Part shown: in pieces, positions 19,805 to 30,735 of the stretch
Layout of the letters: each line of letters starts with the position of its first letter
Numbering within the stretch: position 1 is the stretch's first letter
Source: Nemertoderma westbladi
Taxonomy: Eukaryota > Xenacoelomorpha > Nemertodermatida > Nemertodermatidae
Assembly (NCBI GenBank): GCA_032718475.1
Contig: JAUCBJ010004588.1
Coordinates: 1 to 43,821, forward strand
DNA length: 43,821 nt
Reading direction: 5' to 3'
Position numbers and translations under genes: made by a program
The notes under the pieces: generated by a model
Databases searched by the model: none
What the model was told of the DNA's origin: nothing
The model's input: only the letters and a program-made list of their open reading frames with translations

Positions 19805-21663
19805 AAGTACTGTAGTATCATTATCCCTGTTATCATTATCTGTATATCATATCAGTATATGCTACAGTATACAGCCCTAATGGCTACCAACACCGCCATC
19901 ACCATTCTGTCATTATTTTATATTAACTTTCCACCACCAACTACCATCAACTTCCCATAAGTTGGCACAATACTACAATAATGTATTATTAGTTAGCACA
20001 CTGGGAAGAGCTATTCAGCTGGTGGGATAATACATTACAAACTACTTCAATAACATGTATAGGCATGTTATTGTATAGACATGTATCGTCCATCTTTAAT
20101 TCTCAAGGTGAGCCCTTGAAATTTCAGGTTCCATCTTGACGAACTATTGCTTTGAGTTACCCGCTTGACTGAAACTCAAGAAAATCTTAGTCAAGGTAAA
20201 ACTTGAGTTTCAAGGTAACCTTGAAGTGGATTTCGAGGTCAATCTCAAGATTTTTGAGTTATTCGGCCCAGACATCATATTGGTTCGAATGAAAGTTGAG
20301 GCGGTACAAGCGGTACGCGTACACCCCCTCAAATGAAAATGTTCTAGAACAATTTCTAAAACAATTTACAAAAAAGATTTTCTTTTAAAAATTCACTTTT
20401 TTATTTTTTTATTATTTTATTCTTTAGAATGTGCACATTCTACTATTCCTCGAAAATGAGGATAACAGTCGGACAAAAAATATTTTTATAAAAGAAATAG
20501 CTATTATATTAGGTGGCAGTATTTTCTTAAATTAATTTGTGCTCATACTTATTGCAAGAAATTAACATGGTAGCATGTTATTTTTTATGGTAGCTAGTTT
20601 TTTTTTCCAGTTTAAAAATTTAAAAAAATTTTATTAAATAATAAATTATTTATAATAATTTTATAGTAATAGTTTTATAATAGTTTTTGCTACATATCAG
20701 AATCTTTCAGAGTCTAGTAAATGTTAGCTATTTTTACTAAAAGTAAATATTCGTGTTCTATAACATATTTTAAAATATAAAAACATGTATAAAGAATTAG
20801 CTATTATAAACATTCCTTGTTTATTTATATAAACCTCCATCGCTGAGCTCGCTCAATACATCAATACACTCGGGTCATAACACTGAAAAGTGCTACTTCT
20901 GACACAATGCTGTAAATAGTTATTGTCATAGATCCCTAATATTACTAGAGACAGCAAGCTGGCTTTAAACGAACCTCCCCCTCCAACCATTACCCTGAGT
21001 GCGCGAAAATGAGAACACGAATATTGCCATCAACTAAACGTTGGAAAACCAGCTGCTGGTACTCATGTGGGCCTAGTAAGCTACTACTATTTATTGAATG
21101 TATAGCCCAAACTGTAGAGAAGTATATTACTTGCCAAATTTATTAATATCTCACTCTAACCCAGACAGTAATCAAACATCAACTGTAAGTTTGTATAATG
21201 TATTACCCCACCAGATGAATAGATCTTCCCTGTGAATCCTATGACAATGATCTATAAGGTTACTCACTGCTATGTTAGATGGGAGGCCAGGTAATTGAAT
21301 TGTAAGCACTGGGCCGTTCAAATGTTTTATAGGTTGATGATAATGAATGATGAGGGACCCAATTACACTACGTTTGTCTATATGGACGGTCTCCTTACAG
21401 CCTGCTGGCTGGCTTTTCTAGTTGAATCATATTATTTAGCAACCAATAATTTACTCTTTTAGACGAGTTTGTGCGTTTTTTTTTTGCTGGACTAACAAAT
21501 TTTGGCGACGTTCTGTGCAAGATTGGCGATATTTGAAAAGATTCTGAGGCTCAAATATGTTGCTCAGATGACTGAATAGCCCAAATAAAAAAAGTTGGTG
21601 CATACTCGACGAGTTGAAATCGGTGAAATTCGACATTAAATTTTCAAAACAGCTATTTTTTAG
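19805..21663. other. AT-rich stretch with short inverted words
   Basis: Around 20105-20270 the words cttgag and ctcaag alternate, giving small hairpins (gaaactcaag...cttgagtttc and caaggtaaccttg). A very AT-rich block follows (20340-20820). No coding sequence is supported. Confidence 0.5.
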
Positions 21664-21690
21664 TGACATATACACACACACACACACACA
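21664..21690. repeat. (CA)n microsatellite
   Basis: A run of about 11 CA dinucleotides. Confidence 0.9.
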
Positions 21691-21836
21691 ACCACATCGT
21701 GTTTTTGAACGGCTCAACTCTTGACACCCTTGCCTATTAATAGGCAGGTTCGTTATAAATGATATTTAATGATATTTTTATAGATTCTGAACCTAAACCT
21801 AAAGTACCTATACCCCGAAACCGGTAGGCAACCTAC

Positions 21837-22386
21837 CCGTATTGTCGTCTCCGCTTTGTGACAAGGTAATCGACACTGTGTCACCATCAACCACATCATA
21901 TTCACCATCTGTAACCTCACCTCCACCGTTCACAATATCGTTATCATCTAACTCCCTGCGTTCCTTACCGATTACCGAATAAGATATTCCAACGTCCAAT
22001 TTCCTGGGTATTTTGTCACTGTTGGGAATATTTATCCCAACAGTTATATATCCTGCGGAATCTTTATAAAACTTTGTTATGTTCCATCCATTACAGTCGA
22101 AGACGGTTTTGTTCTCATACGTGCAAATATCCTTTTCCTCCCCCAAGGAAGTTAGAGTAACTCGTTCATTATTATCAAACCAACCCACAATTTGTATCTG
22201 AACAACGCTACCCGTGATATTGATTGGAATGTCGATAAAATAAACTCTCAGCCTGATAAGGTCTCTATCGTCGTTTAAAAACGTTCTATTCAATTTAGAA
22301 CCATTGGTTTCGATGAATTCATACCCATTGAACTTCAGACACATTGCAAGGCGAATTATAATGAAAATTAATAAAAATATCCCCAT
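21837..22386 (-). CDS. First coding exon: secreted/membrane glycoprotein ectodomain
   Basis: The ATG at 22386-22384 directly precedes a hydrophobic signal sequence (MGIFLLIFIIIRLAMC). The open frame extends a few codons farther upstream but with no ATG. The mature part of about 165 residues has four N-glycosylation sequons (NRT, NIT, NKT, NIT), only two ectodomain cysteines (DICTYENKT and FDCNGWN) that could form one disulfide, and alternating hydrophobic strands suggesting a beta-sandwich. It ends in an acidic Gly-rich linker (ELDDNDIVNGGGEVTDGEYD). A good donor, G|GTAGGT, ends the exon at 21837 after 183 codons plus one base (phase 1). This suits the acceptor at 8093 of the transmembrane exon. 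I do not recognise the family. The product is probably a type I membrane protein on the cell surface. Confidence 0.7.
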
Positions 22387-22423
22387 TTTTGCTATCAAAG
22401 GCACTGATTGGTGAAGACTGATT

Positions 22424-22436
22424 GAAAAATATAAAG
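22424..22436 (-). promoter_or_regulatory. TATA-like box of the membrane-protein gene
   Basis: On the - strand CCTTTATATTTTT lies about 40-50 bases before the ATG at 22386, and a CACCAATCAG (CCAAT-like) lies between them. With the usual TATA spacing the transcript would start near 22400, giving a very short 5' UTR. This supports 22386 as the start codon. Confidence 0.4.
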
Positions 22437-22856
22437 GCGTCCTAAACTATAGACTAAGTAGCCGGAATTTAGCAGATAGACATAATTTTTACAATACAAT
22501 TTAGCAATATTTTAGAACGCTAACTATTATCAAATTAGAGTTTATAGCAAATATATATATGTATAGAATATATATAATAGTTTAGAACTCCTTGCAAAAT
22601 ATAATTATCCCTATCAATTAGTATACAAGAAACAAGACATCCTATATACTGTTTAGCGTTTATGACGCCTTACCAAACTAACCAACCTGTTGTTAAATAA
22701 ATCTTCCAGAAAAAATGTGTCTCATGGTAACTAGAATTATTACGCACTATTTAGTGTATTCTAGTCTGGTTCCAAATCCGGAAAATACGCCTAGGAAGTG
22801 ATGGCGAAGGCAAATTTGGGTAATGGCTGGCATCCCCTTGAGGTAGATTTAGTCCA
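22437..22856. other. Upstream region of the membrane-protein gene
   Basis: AT-rich and without coding signal. It is the presumed promoter-proximal DNA. Confidence 0.4.
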
Positions 22857-22870
22857 GTTACCATGGCAAC
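22857..22870. promoter_or_regulatory. X-box-like RFX motif upstream of the membrane-protein gene
   Basis: GTTACCATGGCAAC is an exact match to GTTRCC-NN-RGYAAC. It lies about 470 bases upstream of the ATG at 22386 on the - strand. Near-matches (GTTGCCATGTAAC and GTAACCATGGAAAC) lie at 23066-23087, forming a loose inverted pair with it. RFX sites commonly mark ciliary genes in animals. Relevance here is inference. Confidence 0.4.
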
Positions 22871-23229
22871 TGTCATTCTCAGTCTTGTCAGTCTTCAAAC
22901 GTCATTTTTATTGAAAATTTCGGTGAATTTTTGCAAATATCAATAGTTTTCTAAACCATTGCCAAAGATATGTTCCCCTTGTGCTAAAATCATGAAACTT
23001 TCCAAATATATTGACAATATGACCCTCTATATTTTTAATGGTGGCGACATAAAAGTGGATTGGCAGTTGCCATGTAACCATGGAAACAAGCAAAAAATGA
23101 CCTGTAATGTTTTATCACTTTAAATATACACTTTAGTTACTATCCGTTTACAAAGAAATCCATTCAGGGTCAATTACCTTACATACCAAGACAATTATTT
23201 ACCAGAAGTGATTCGATTGGTGGGGATAG

Positions 23230-24062
23230 TCAGTCAAGAAAGTTCTTAGTGTGGTACTGGTAGTTACACAGTGAGGCAGATGTGGGTATACCGAACTTTA
23301 TTACAGCTTTATTTAAGATATTCCCTAGTCCATGATATTCTGTACGATATTGCTGGATTGCAGCACTATTCGAAGGATTTCTTGGATATTGGTATTTGGA
23401 CATTTGAGAGCGCGAAGCAACGTACTCAGACAATTTGTATGCCTCTAAGGAAATGGTTCCAGTTCCTACGAAATGATAGAGAGTGTCGTTTGATACGTAA
23501 TTATCAAGGTGTAGAATACCCCATAGCTGATGTGTCTTTCTTGGATAGTTCACCTATACAAAACTTCAGTCTATATAATATGAATTTAATTGCAATAGAC
23601 CGCCATAGAAGGCCCACTGATGCACAGGATAGTGCTTAGTAGTCCACCCATTCCTATGGAAAGTGTCTGCAAGAGTAGCGATCGACTTTACGATGTCAGA
23701 TACTTCTGTTTTATTTCTTTCCTGTGATTCCCTCGAATAGATGCGGCATGAAGATGACCATTAATGGCAATCATTAAAGGTGGGATTTCATTATTTACAT
23801 TTGTATACGATATTTTAGAGATCCAATTTATTTTTGTTGTCTCCAACTCAAGGTTCAGGTTAGTTAGTTCTGATTTTATGTGACTACTAGTCATCTGTTC
23901 AATTTCCTTGCTAGACGTTCCCAAGAGTAGTATGTCGTCTGCATAGGAAAGTGTACTAATGATAAAGTCAAAGATTCGACATCATCTACAGTCTGGGCTA
24001 CCAATTTGTAAAAATTCCATTAGTGTATAAGTTAAATAATAAGGGTGACAATTTCTTGGCCG
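23230..24062 (-). pseudogene. Non-LTR retrotransposon (family C) RT, downstream part
   Basis: Read on the - strand from 24062, it starts with KKLSPLLFNLYTNGIF (motif B region). After frameshifts it gives LSYADDILLLGTSSKEIEQM with the catalytic YADD at 23945-23934, then INWISKISYTN and ITINGHL-like thumb sequence. The C-terminal part reads WGILHLDNYVSNDTLYH and QYRTEYHGLGNILNKA. It is the continuation of the - strand fragments at 29640-28918. Motif A and the segment between are missing or displaced at the insertion 24063-28917. Several frameshifts make it dead. Confidence 0.7.
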
Positions 24063-27000
24063 TTAATGAGAGAAACGTTCCGGAATGTAAAAATTGAGAA
24101 AAATTTTTTGTCACGTATGGGAAAATTATAAATATTTTTTTCGTACTTTATCTCCATATTCTTGAAAATTTGAAGTAACAGTCGTTTAATGGCGGTATTG
24201 AGGTGTCCGGCAAGAGATGTCAGATCGAAGTAGAAAGTTTTCTGGTGAGAAAAAAATTTAAAAATTCTGTCACTAAAAATAAATTTTTCCTAGAGTGACA
24301 ACACAAACTTTCACTTTCTGGGAAACTTTGCCGTGAAAAGTGGGGCTAATTGTTTTTTTTCCTGTTAATAACAATTTGATACACAAAACTGTTGCATATG
24401 GTCAACTGAAAACCGTTATTTTAAATCAAAAAATTAATTTGAAAATGTAAATAAATAGTCAGTTTTTTGATGTCATATATGGGACATATTGATATGGTAT
24501 AGGAAGGAATTTACATGGAAACGATTATTATAATTTTTGACATTTATTTTCCAATTAAAACAAATCATAAAATTCTTCAAACAACTCCTTCGTACTAGAA
24601 TTTAAATTCAGTTTATCGTCCATCCCACTGCCAACTCCTGTTCCATTCCCAACTTACATCCCACTCTCAACTACTGTCCCAATCTCAAAACCATTTCCAC
24701 AAATAGTTAATTTGGTAATAAATTAATTTGGTCTGTTGTCAATTATGGGGAAGGAGCAGGTTACAGTTTATCTGTGACTGGTAAGCCCCCAACCATTAAT
24801 TAAATGTAAGTAATTTATTGTTTAGACCATGATTAACTTCTGCCCCCAACACAATGCCATGTTTGGGACATCCTGTCACGTTATGGGACATGGCAGTTTT
24901 TTCAACATGGCCAAATAAATGTTTACGTGGCAGTCTCACTGATACAACCCATACATGTCAAACTATCTGAGAAATGGATGTGGTGATCTAAATCTGTATG
25001 TATATCTAATTCTAATATCTTATATATAAATATCTAAATCTTAGTCTAAATCTCAGGTCAGGTCAGGTATTCTAGGTCATTGATCAAGAAAACTTGCCAC
25101 CTCCATGCAGCATAAAGGAGGTGCCACCTGAAGCTGCATAGACCCTTTTACTAGGTTAAATCTGGCCCTATAACTAGGGCCCCCTTTGTTCTGGGATAAG
25201 GACTTCCTTGGTCCTGGATTAAGGAACATATACGTGGCTGCAGGGGTATATGGCCTGGCCAGGAAGATGGTGATCTACCAATGGCTGGTCAGGAGTAGAG
25301 TGTTCTCATGTCCACTCTGAGTGCACTTCACTGCGACCTGCACCTGGCAGCAGGAGTACAGGGAATGACCCAGCAGATGAGCTGCACAGCCAATGGTGGG
25401 TAATGTGCGCCAGAGTAGATGGGCCTCATATCTGACTCCACTGCGACACCCACCCTGTGGAATAGCAAACCAAGGTGTGGTATTTGCCCCGAGAGCTGAC
25501 TCGGCATAAAAGCACCCCCCAACCCCACTATGAATTACATTAGTAATGCGGAGGTCCGGCCACTAGAGGACAGTGGAATTACCGGACACAATCGGCCTCA
25601 CACAGGCGTCAGTAATCTCCTGACCGGCTGCCTGTCTCACCCCCAACTGGAGAGAGAGCAGCCAACAATTCTTTGAGTCGCTTTCCTGATGACCTTTCTG
25701 GCCCAAACCCTGGGTCACTGTGAGGGGGAGAGGGATTCTGGAGTTGGAGGCTACTCTCATGTTCCACCCCGATCAACAAAGCCATTGTTGAATCTGAGGC
25801 AAGTCACTAGACTAGCCTCAGTAAACACCCTAACACTCGGGTCCCCAATGCGACAAGGTGAGCTGACTGCCTTGACAGATAAGCTTTCTCTTCGCGCAGT
25901 GGGTGTTCAAGAACACCGAAAGCAGACTGTACAGACTGATGAGGTTCTGATTAAGGACATAGGGGGCGGTTGGCGACTCGCCCTCGCGTCAGCAGATGAT
26001 AGTGGCAATGGTGGAATTGGTCTATTGATGAATCCAACTGCACATGCAGCATTGGACAAAATAGACCAAATCTCCAACCGCATCAGCCATTGCCACTTCT
26101 CGTGTTCTGGAAGACTGGCTAAGAAGTTTCCTAAGGTGGTTCTGATTGTGTGCTACTCTCCAACTAGTGTTACCCCTGCAGAGGAGGTGGAAAATTTCTA
26201 CCACAATCTACAAGCATCTACTAATGGAGTGGATCAGCATGCATTCTTAACATTCCTGGGAGACTTTAATGCAAGTCTGCATCAATCACCTACATCGCCC
26301 TGGGTCTATAGCAATAGTGTTAACCGAAATTCCGTCCATCTTCAGGATTTTATCTCTGGAAATGGATTGTTTTCGGCTGGAACCCAGTTCAAGAAGCAAA
26401 CTGGAAAGCTATGGACTCATAGTGGACCCAGTGGTCACAAGTCACAGATAGACCATATTCTATTTCATAGGAAATACAGGAGCTCTATACAAGACTGTAA
26501 TGCATTTACACTTCGACCCTTCTCCAGTGATCACCGCCTTATTGTGGCCAAGGTAAGACTTAGTCTGCGTGCTAGCAGAACAATGAAATCTGCCTTGCCG
26601 CGGCATGACTGGTCTTCTCTGTTGCAACAGCCAAGTTTGAGATCCAGCTTCACACTACAGCTGGACAACAGGTATGAGGTTCTTGCCTCTGAGGCAGCAG
26701 ATCACTGTGAGGGCTATACTGCCTTCACAGAAGCAGTTAAGTTAGCAGCTGCAGAAACAGTTCATGTATACCCTCGAAACAGGAAAAGGGAAGGGCCCCC
26801 TGGACTGACAACAAAATTCGGAAGTGCTGAAATGACCTCTATAAGGCGCAGAAAGAGTCCCGACTCAAAAAGACTACAGCGGCCAATAATGCAGTTAAGA
26901 CTGCATCTAGGTCCTTGGACAGGCAGTACTCTGTTAATCTACAGGAGCTAATAAACCAACAGGTTGATGCCATCAATGATGCTGACGACAGCAGGCAATC

Positions 27001-28917
27001 ATCCCAGGCATGGAAATCGATCAACTTTCTTACTGGGCGGAAAAGCCAACCAACCACCATGGTTAAGGCAGAATCACCCGCCAATCGCCTCAATGGTTGG
27101 AAGGCCCACTTTGAAAAGCTCCTCAATAATGACAGGGTATTGCCTGATAAATTTATAGAAGTAAAAGTGTCTGAGTCTGTACTCCCAGATATTCCCATTG
27201 GCGATATCTCCTTTGCAGAAGTGAAGGCTGCTGCAAAGAGCATTAAGACCAATCGTGCCAGTGGAGTAGATGGTGTTCCCCCTGAGGTCTTTAAAATACC
27301 TGAGTGTTTAAAGCTCATCTATCCCATCAGAGTAGACATGTACCGAACAACAAGAGTCCCACAAGAAATGAAAACAAATAAGTTGGTGCCAGTTCCCAAG
27401 AAGGGCAACCTAACACTCTATGGTTTTTTTGGGGGGGAATCTCATTGATCTCGATTGCTACAAAGCTATAAAATAGAATTATATTAAATCGCATCAGGGA
27501 TCCCATTGAGAGAGTGCTCCGTGGAAATCAGAATGGGTTCCGTAAAGGTCGTGGGACCATGCAGCCCATTATGGCACTTAGAAGGATGATTGAAGAGTTA
27601 TCCTCAGCAAGTCTCTGATCGGATGAGCATAAGCTCAAAGGATGGTATGCTTGAGCATGTGGACGACTTCTGTTACCTGGGTTCATGGATCCGGAAGTCA
27701 GGTGAGGACCTTCGAATACGTAAGGGAAAGGCATGGGCAGCCTTGAATAGCCTGGCTTTCCAGGATTTGGAAGTCACCGAGAATTAATCGGAAACTTAAG
27801 GTCCGATTATTTAGATCAGCAGTAGTTCCAGTACTCCTCTATGGGAGTCCAGGCTGGTCTCTAACTGCTGAGGACACCAAATATCTGGATGGCACATTCA
27901 CAAGAATGCTACGCCGGGTTCATTGTGTCAAGTACAATGCACACATCTCCAACCAGACACTATATAACATTGGAGATGTCTCATTGGTTCCCCCAAGCTT
28001 CACACTAGAACAAAATCGCCTCCGCTTTGGAGGACCATGCTTTCGCCGTGAGGACCAGCCAGTGCATAATCTCGTACTTTGGCAGCCTCATGGAGTGAAT
28101 AAGCATGGTGGACAGCCCATGACTTTCTTGAGACGCATCTTAAAGGACACTGGCCTTGAAGATGCGGATGATCTAGCAAATGTCATGGGGGATAGGGAGT
28201 TGTGGCGGCGCAATTTTGTCGACAAGCCGGCACAGCATTCTTAAAAATGCAGCTGCAATGCAGCATGCCGATCCTAGTAGTAGGAGATCTAAATCTTTAT
28301 GAGAGTTTTCTGATAAAAAAACCTCTTGTTAAGTATGGGACACTTTTTTAACCATTTTGGATACACTCACACAATTTATTCATATACCTGCTAAACCACC
28401 AAAAATTGGCAAACTAATTGAAACACATGGAAGAATATGAGTGGAAGTGTTAACACATCGGGTTAGTGGCCCATATTTGACAATTTATATGCTATTAAAT
28501 TAATCATTTACCGAGTGTCACGTATGTGACAAAAATCGGACCACGTTAATTTTTTTTTGTATTTCTAATATCTCCAATTTACTTCGAAGCTACGTTTATT
28601 TGTTCACAGGAATTACACTCAGCAGGGATATTAATCGTTTGGCACCTGAATTGTAATATTAATGGCCAAAATGAGCCCTTATTCTCAATCATAAATTTTG
28701 AAAAATATCCGTAAGTGACGATTTTTTTTTTTAATTCTTTGTCGCTTTTTCTATAACAAACTGTGGTTGGAGTGTATCACAGCAGGAGGGGACCGATTAT
28801 AGTGTATCTGGCGATCAAATTATCAACGACACGTGACCATTCATTCTCGAATGATTTACATTTTTGTATATTTTTTGTCCCGTACGTGACTTGGTCAATA
28901 TGGTTGGCATTGTCCCA
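24063..28917. mobile_element. Composite insertion splitting the family C element
   Basis: The two ends carry related inverted words, gtcacgtatggga near 24108 and tcccgtacgtgac near 28878. Further copies of the same motif lie at 24470, 24860-24890, 28330 and 28515. The outer arms (24063-25053 and 28288-28917) are AT-rich and non-coding, and the middle is the RTE family B copy. It looks like a non-autonomous DNA element of about 1.6 kb later hit by an RTE. The exact termini and target duplication are not resolved, so this is a hypothesis. Confidence 0.45.
25054..28287 (+). mobile_element. RTE-type element, family B, longest copy with internal deletion
   Basis: About 640 bp of GC-richer 5' leader precede the coding region. 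The endonuclease at 25689 onward shows ASVNTLTL, VGVQEHRK, IVCYSPT, FLGDFNASL, QIDHILFHRK and SDHRLIV. A frameshift near 26800 separates it from the linker and RT start (VNLQELINQQVDAIND, SGVDGVPPEVFKI, LVPVPKKGNLT). At about 27601 the sequence jumps from RRMIEELS to a point just before QQVSDRMS, losing roughly 500 bp with RT motifs A to C. The C-terminal part runs to a stop at 28242-28244, and the tail is TAGTAG. A 9-bp tctaaatct occurs at both 25045-25053 and 28288-28296 and may be the target duplication. It supplies the endonuclease missing from the other family B copies. Confidence 0.85.
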
Positions 28918-29640
28918 TATTCAAGAATTGCACTGATAATTATATCAGAACCAATTTGTTCTTGATAAGCAAATTGCATTCCATCAGGTTGTTTATGTCC
29001 GTAGAAAGAAAATCCTTTAAGAAAATATCTTCCAGAATTTTAGCAAAAAATAATATAGATGCAATAGGACGATATCTTAAGTTGAAATCCTCCATTAACT
29101 TTTCCCATTCCCCAGATTGTATAGGGTCTCTCTGAAATTTTTGACTTAAATGAGTCGTTACGGGGATTCGCACCGATTCTGGCGTGTCTGTTGTTTGTTT
29201 ACTGCTACGGTGACTCCAAAAGTATCTTGGTCTGGATTTCTGTTTTTTAAGTACACTCTGAATATGACTGGAGATGGAGAGTTTCTTTTTGGTAACCAGT
29301 TTATAAGGCCTCTCACAGCACGATTGGAATCTCTAAACATGAGGTTAAATGGATCAGATTGAACTTTCCCTCGCTCACACCAGATACCATATAAAGTCTT
29401 TACATTTCTCATAGAGTTGATTGTTTCTAATTCTGTAATTTCGAAAATGTGAGACCTAGGGGATATAAGCACAGGCCGCTCCATAAAATAAGCTCTGTAG
29501 AGAGTCTCCATACCACTGTATATTATCCTTTGTCCAACTATCAATTATGCCAGCAATAAAATTGTCCATGTCGTTGAGACCAGCCAGTGTCGCTTGCTTG
29601 TAATTTTCTAACTGTTCTGAACTACATTTCGGCATATCTG
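28918..29640 (-). pseudogene. Non-LTR retrotransposon (family C), linker and RT start
   Basis: From 29640 the - strand reads a linker (LENYKQATLAGLNDMDNFI) with INSMRNVKTLYGIW and RAVRGLINWLPKRN. The start of the RT follows (FNLRYRPIASILFFAKILED and, in the next frame, QFAYQEQIGSD), where the composite insertion cuts in. Its upstream endonuclease part is at 30735-30385 beyond a minisatellite, and its downstream RT part is at 24062-23230. Frameshifts near 29480, 29170 and 28980 disable it. Confidence 0.7.
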
Positions 29641-29740
29641 GCAAAATAATAAATAAAATAATAAATAAAATAATAAATACACTTAGTTTTCGTTTTTATT
29701 ATTATTTATTATTATTATCTTATTAGTTCATTATTATTTC

Positions 29741-30330
29741 GAAGTGTTCACATGGTTTTTCGAAGTGTTGACAATTTCGAAGTGTTGACCATTTCGAAGT
29801 GTCGACCATTTCGAAGTGTTGACAATTTCGAAGTGTTGACCATTTCGAAGTGTTGACCATTTCGAAGTGTTGACCATTTCGAAATGTTGACCATTTCGAA
29901 GTGTTGACCATTTCGAAGTGTTGACAATTTCGAAGTGTTGACCATTTCGAAGTGTTGACCATTTCGAAGTGTCGACCATTTCGAAGTGTTGACCATTTCG
30001 AAGTGTTGACCATTTCGAAGTGTTGACCATTTCGAAGTGTTGACCATTTCGAAATGTTGACCATTTCGAAGTGTTGACCATTTCGAAGTGTTGACAATTT
30101 CGAAGTGTTGACCATTTCGAAGTGTTGACCATTTCGAATTGTTGACCATTTCGAAGTGTTGACCATTTCGAAGTGTTGACCATTTCGAAGTGTTGACCAT
30201 TTCGAAGTGTTGACCATTTCGAAGTGTTGACCATTTCGAAGTGTTGTCCATTTCGAAGTGTTGACCAATTCGAAGTGTTGACATGGCTTTTTCGATGGGT
30301 TGACACGGAATCGCTTTCGAAGTGTTGACA
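29741..30330. repeat. 17-bp minisatellite with a 170-bp higher-order period
   Basis: About 34 units of gtgttgaccatttcgaa. Variant units (gtcgacc, gaaatgttgacc, gttgacaattt) recur exactly 170 bp apart: 29801/29971, 29881/30051 and 29923/30093. This shows amplification in blocks of ten units. Because 17 is not a multiple of three and the unit has no stop in any - strand frame, all three - frames stay open for about 200 codons. These are not genes. The array interrupts the family C retrotransposon between its endonuclease and RT parts. Confidence 0.95.
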
Positions 30331-30384
30331 TGGGGTAAAAATTTACAATAAAAGGCGCTCTTCAAATCATCAATTAAAGAATCA

Positions 30385-30735
30385 ATTTTGAGGCAGAGGG
30401 TCGACTAGACGTAATACGTTGTCGAGGCCCCAGGTCTGGTCTCCATCAAAGAGAATTAGGGGTATGGCGGAATGATGAGAGGTAATCATATTACTAAGTC
30501 TACCAAAAAAGTAATTATAAAACACACATGATTGCACGTTGCTCGCAACTGGAGCAAACGCTGAGATAAGAAGCAATTGTTTGTTAAAACCATCGATTGA
30601 AGCCTTTACACCAATTATGTCATGTTGTGATTCCATGGTTATAATAGAGCTGAAAATACCACGCTTAATGAGTAAACACACTCCACCCCTTGTGCAATTA
30701 CTATTTTTAGAAGCAGTTCCAGGTAAGCATCTACA
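30385..30735 (-). pseudogene. Non-LTR retrotransposon (family C) endonuclease fragment
   Basis: The - strand reads NCTRGGVCLLIKRGIFSS, then DIIGVKASIDG and LISAFAPVAS, and then PLILFDGDQTWGLDNVLR. The last block corresponds to the GD-N-WG motif of APE-type endonucleases, with the usual Asn position changed to Gln. The fragment ends at a stop near 30382 beside the minisatellite. Orientation and order agree with the RT parts at 29640-28918 and 24062-23230, so I treat all as one old element. Confidence 0.65.

Noticed and set aside
29741-30330. CRISPR array
   Set aside because: The 17-bp units are contiguous with no unique spacers, and the genome is eukaryotic.
29723-30365. Three overlapping 190-205-residue repeat proteins on the - strand
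   Set aside because: They are the three frames of a 17-bp stop-free tandem repeat, without start context or flanking coding signal.
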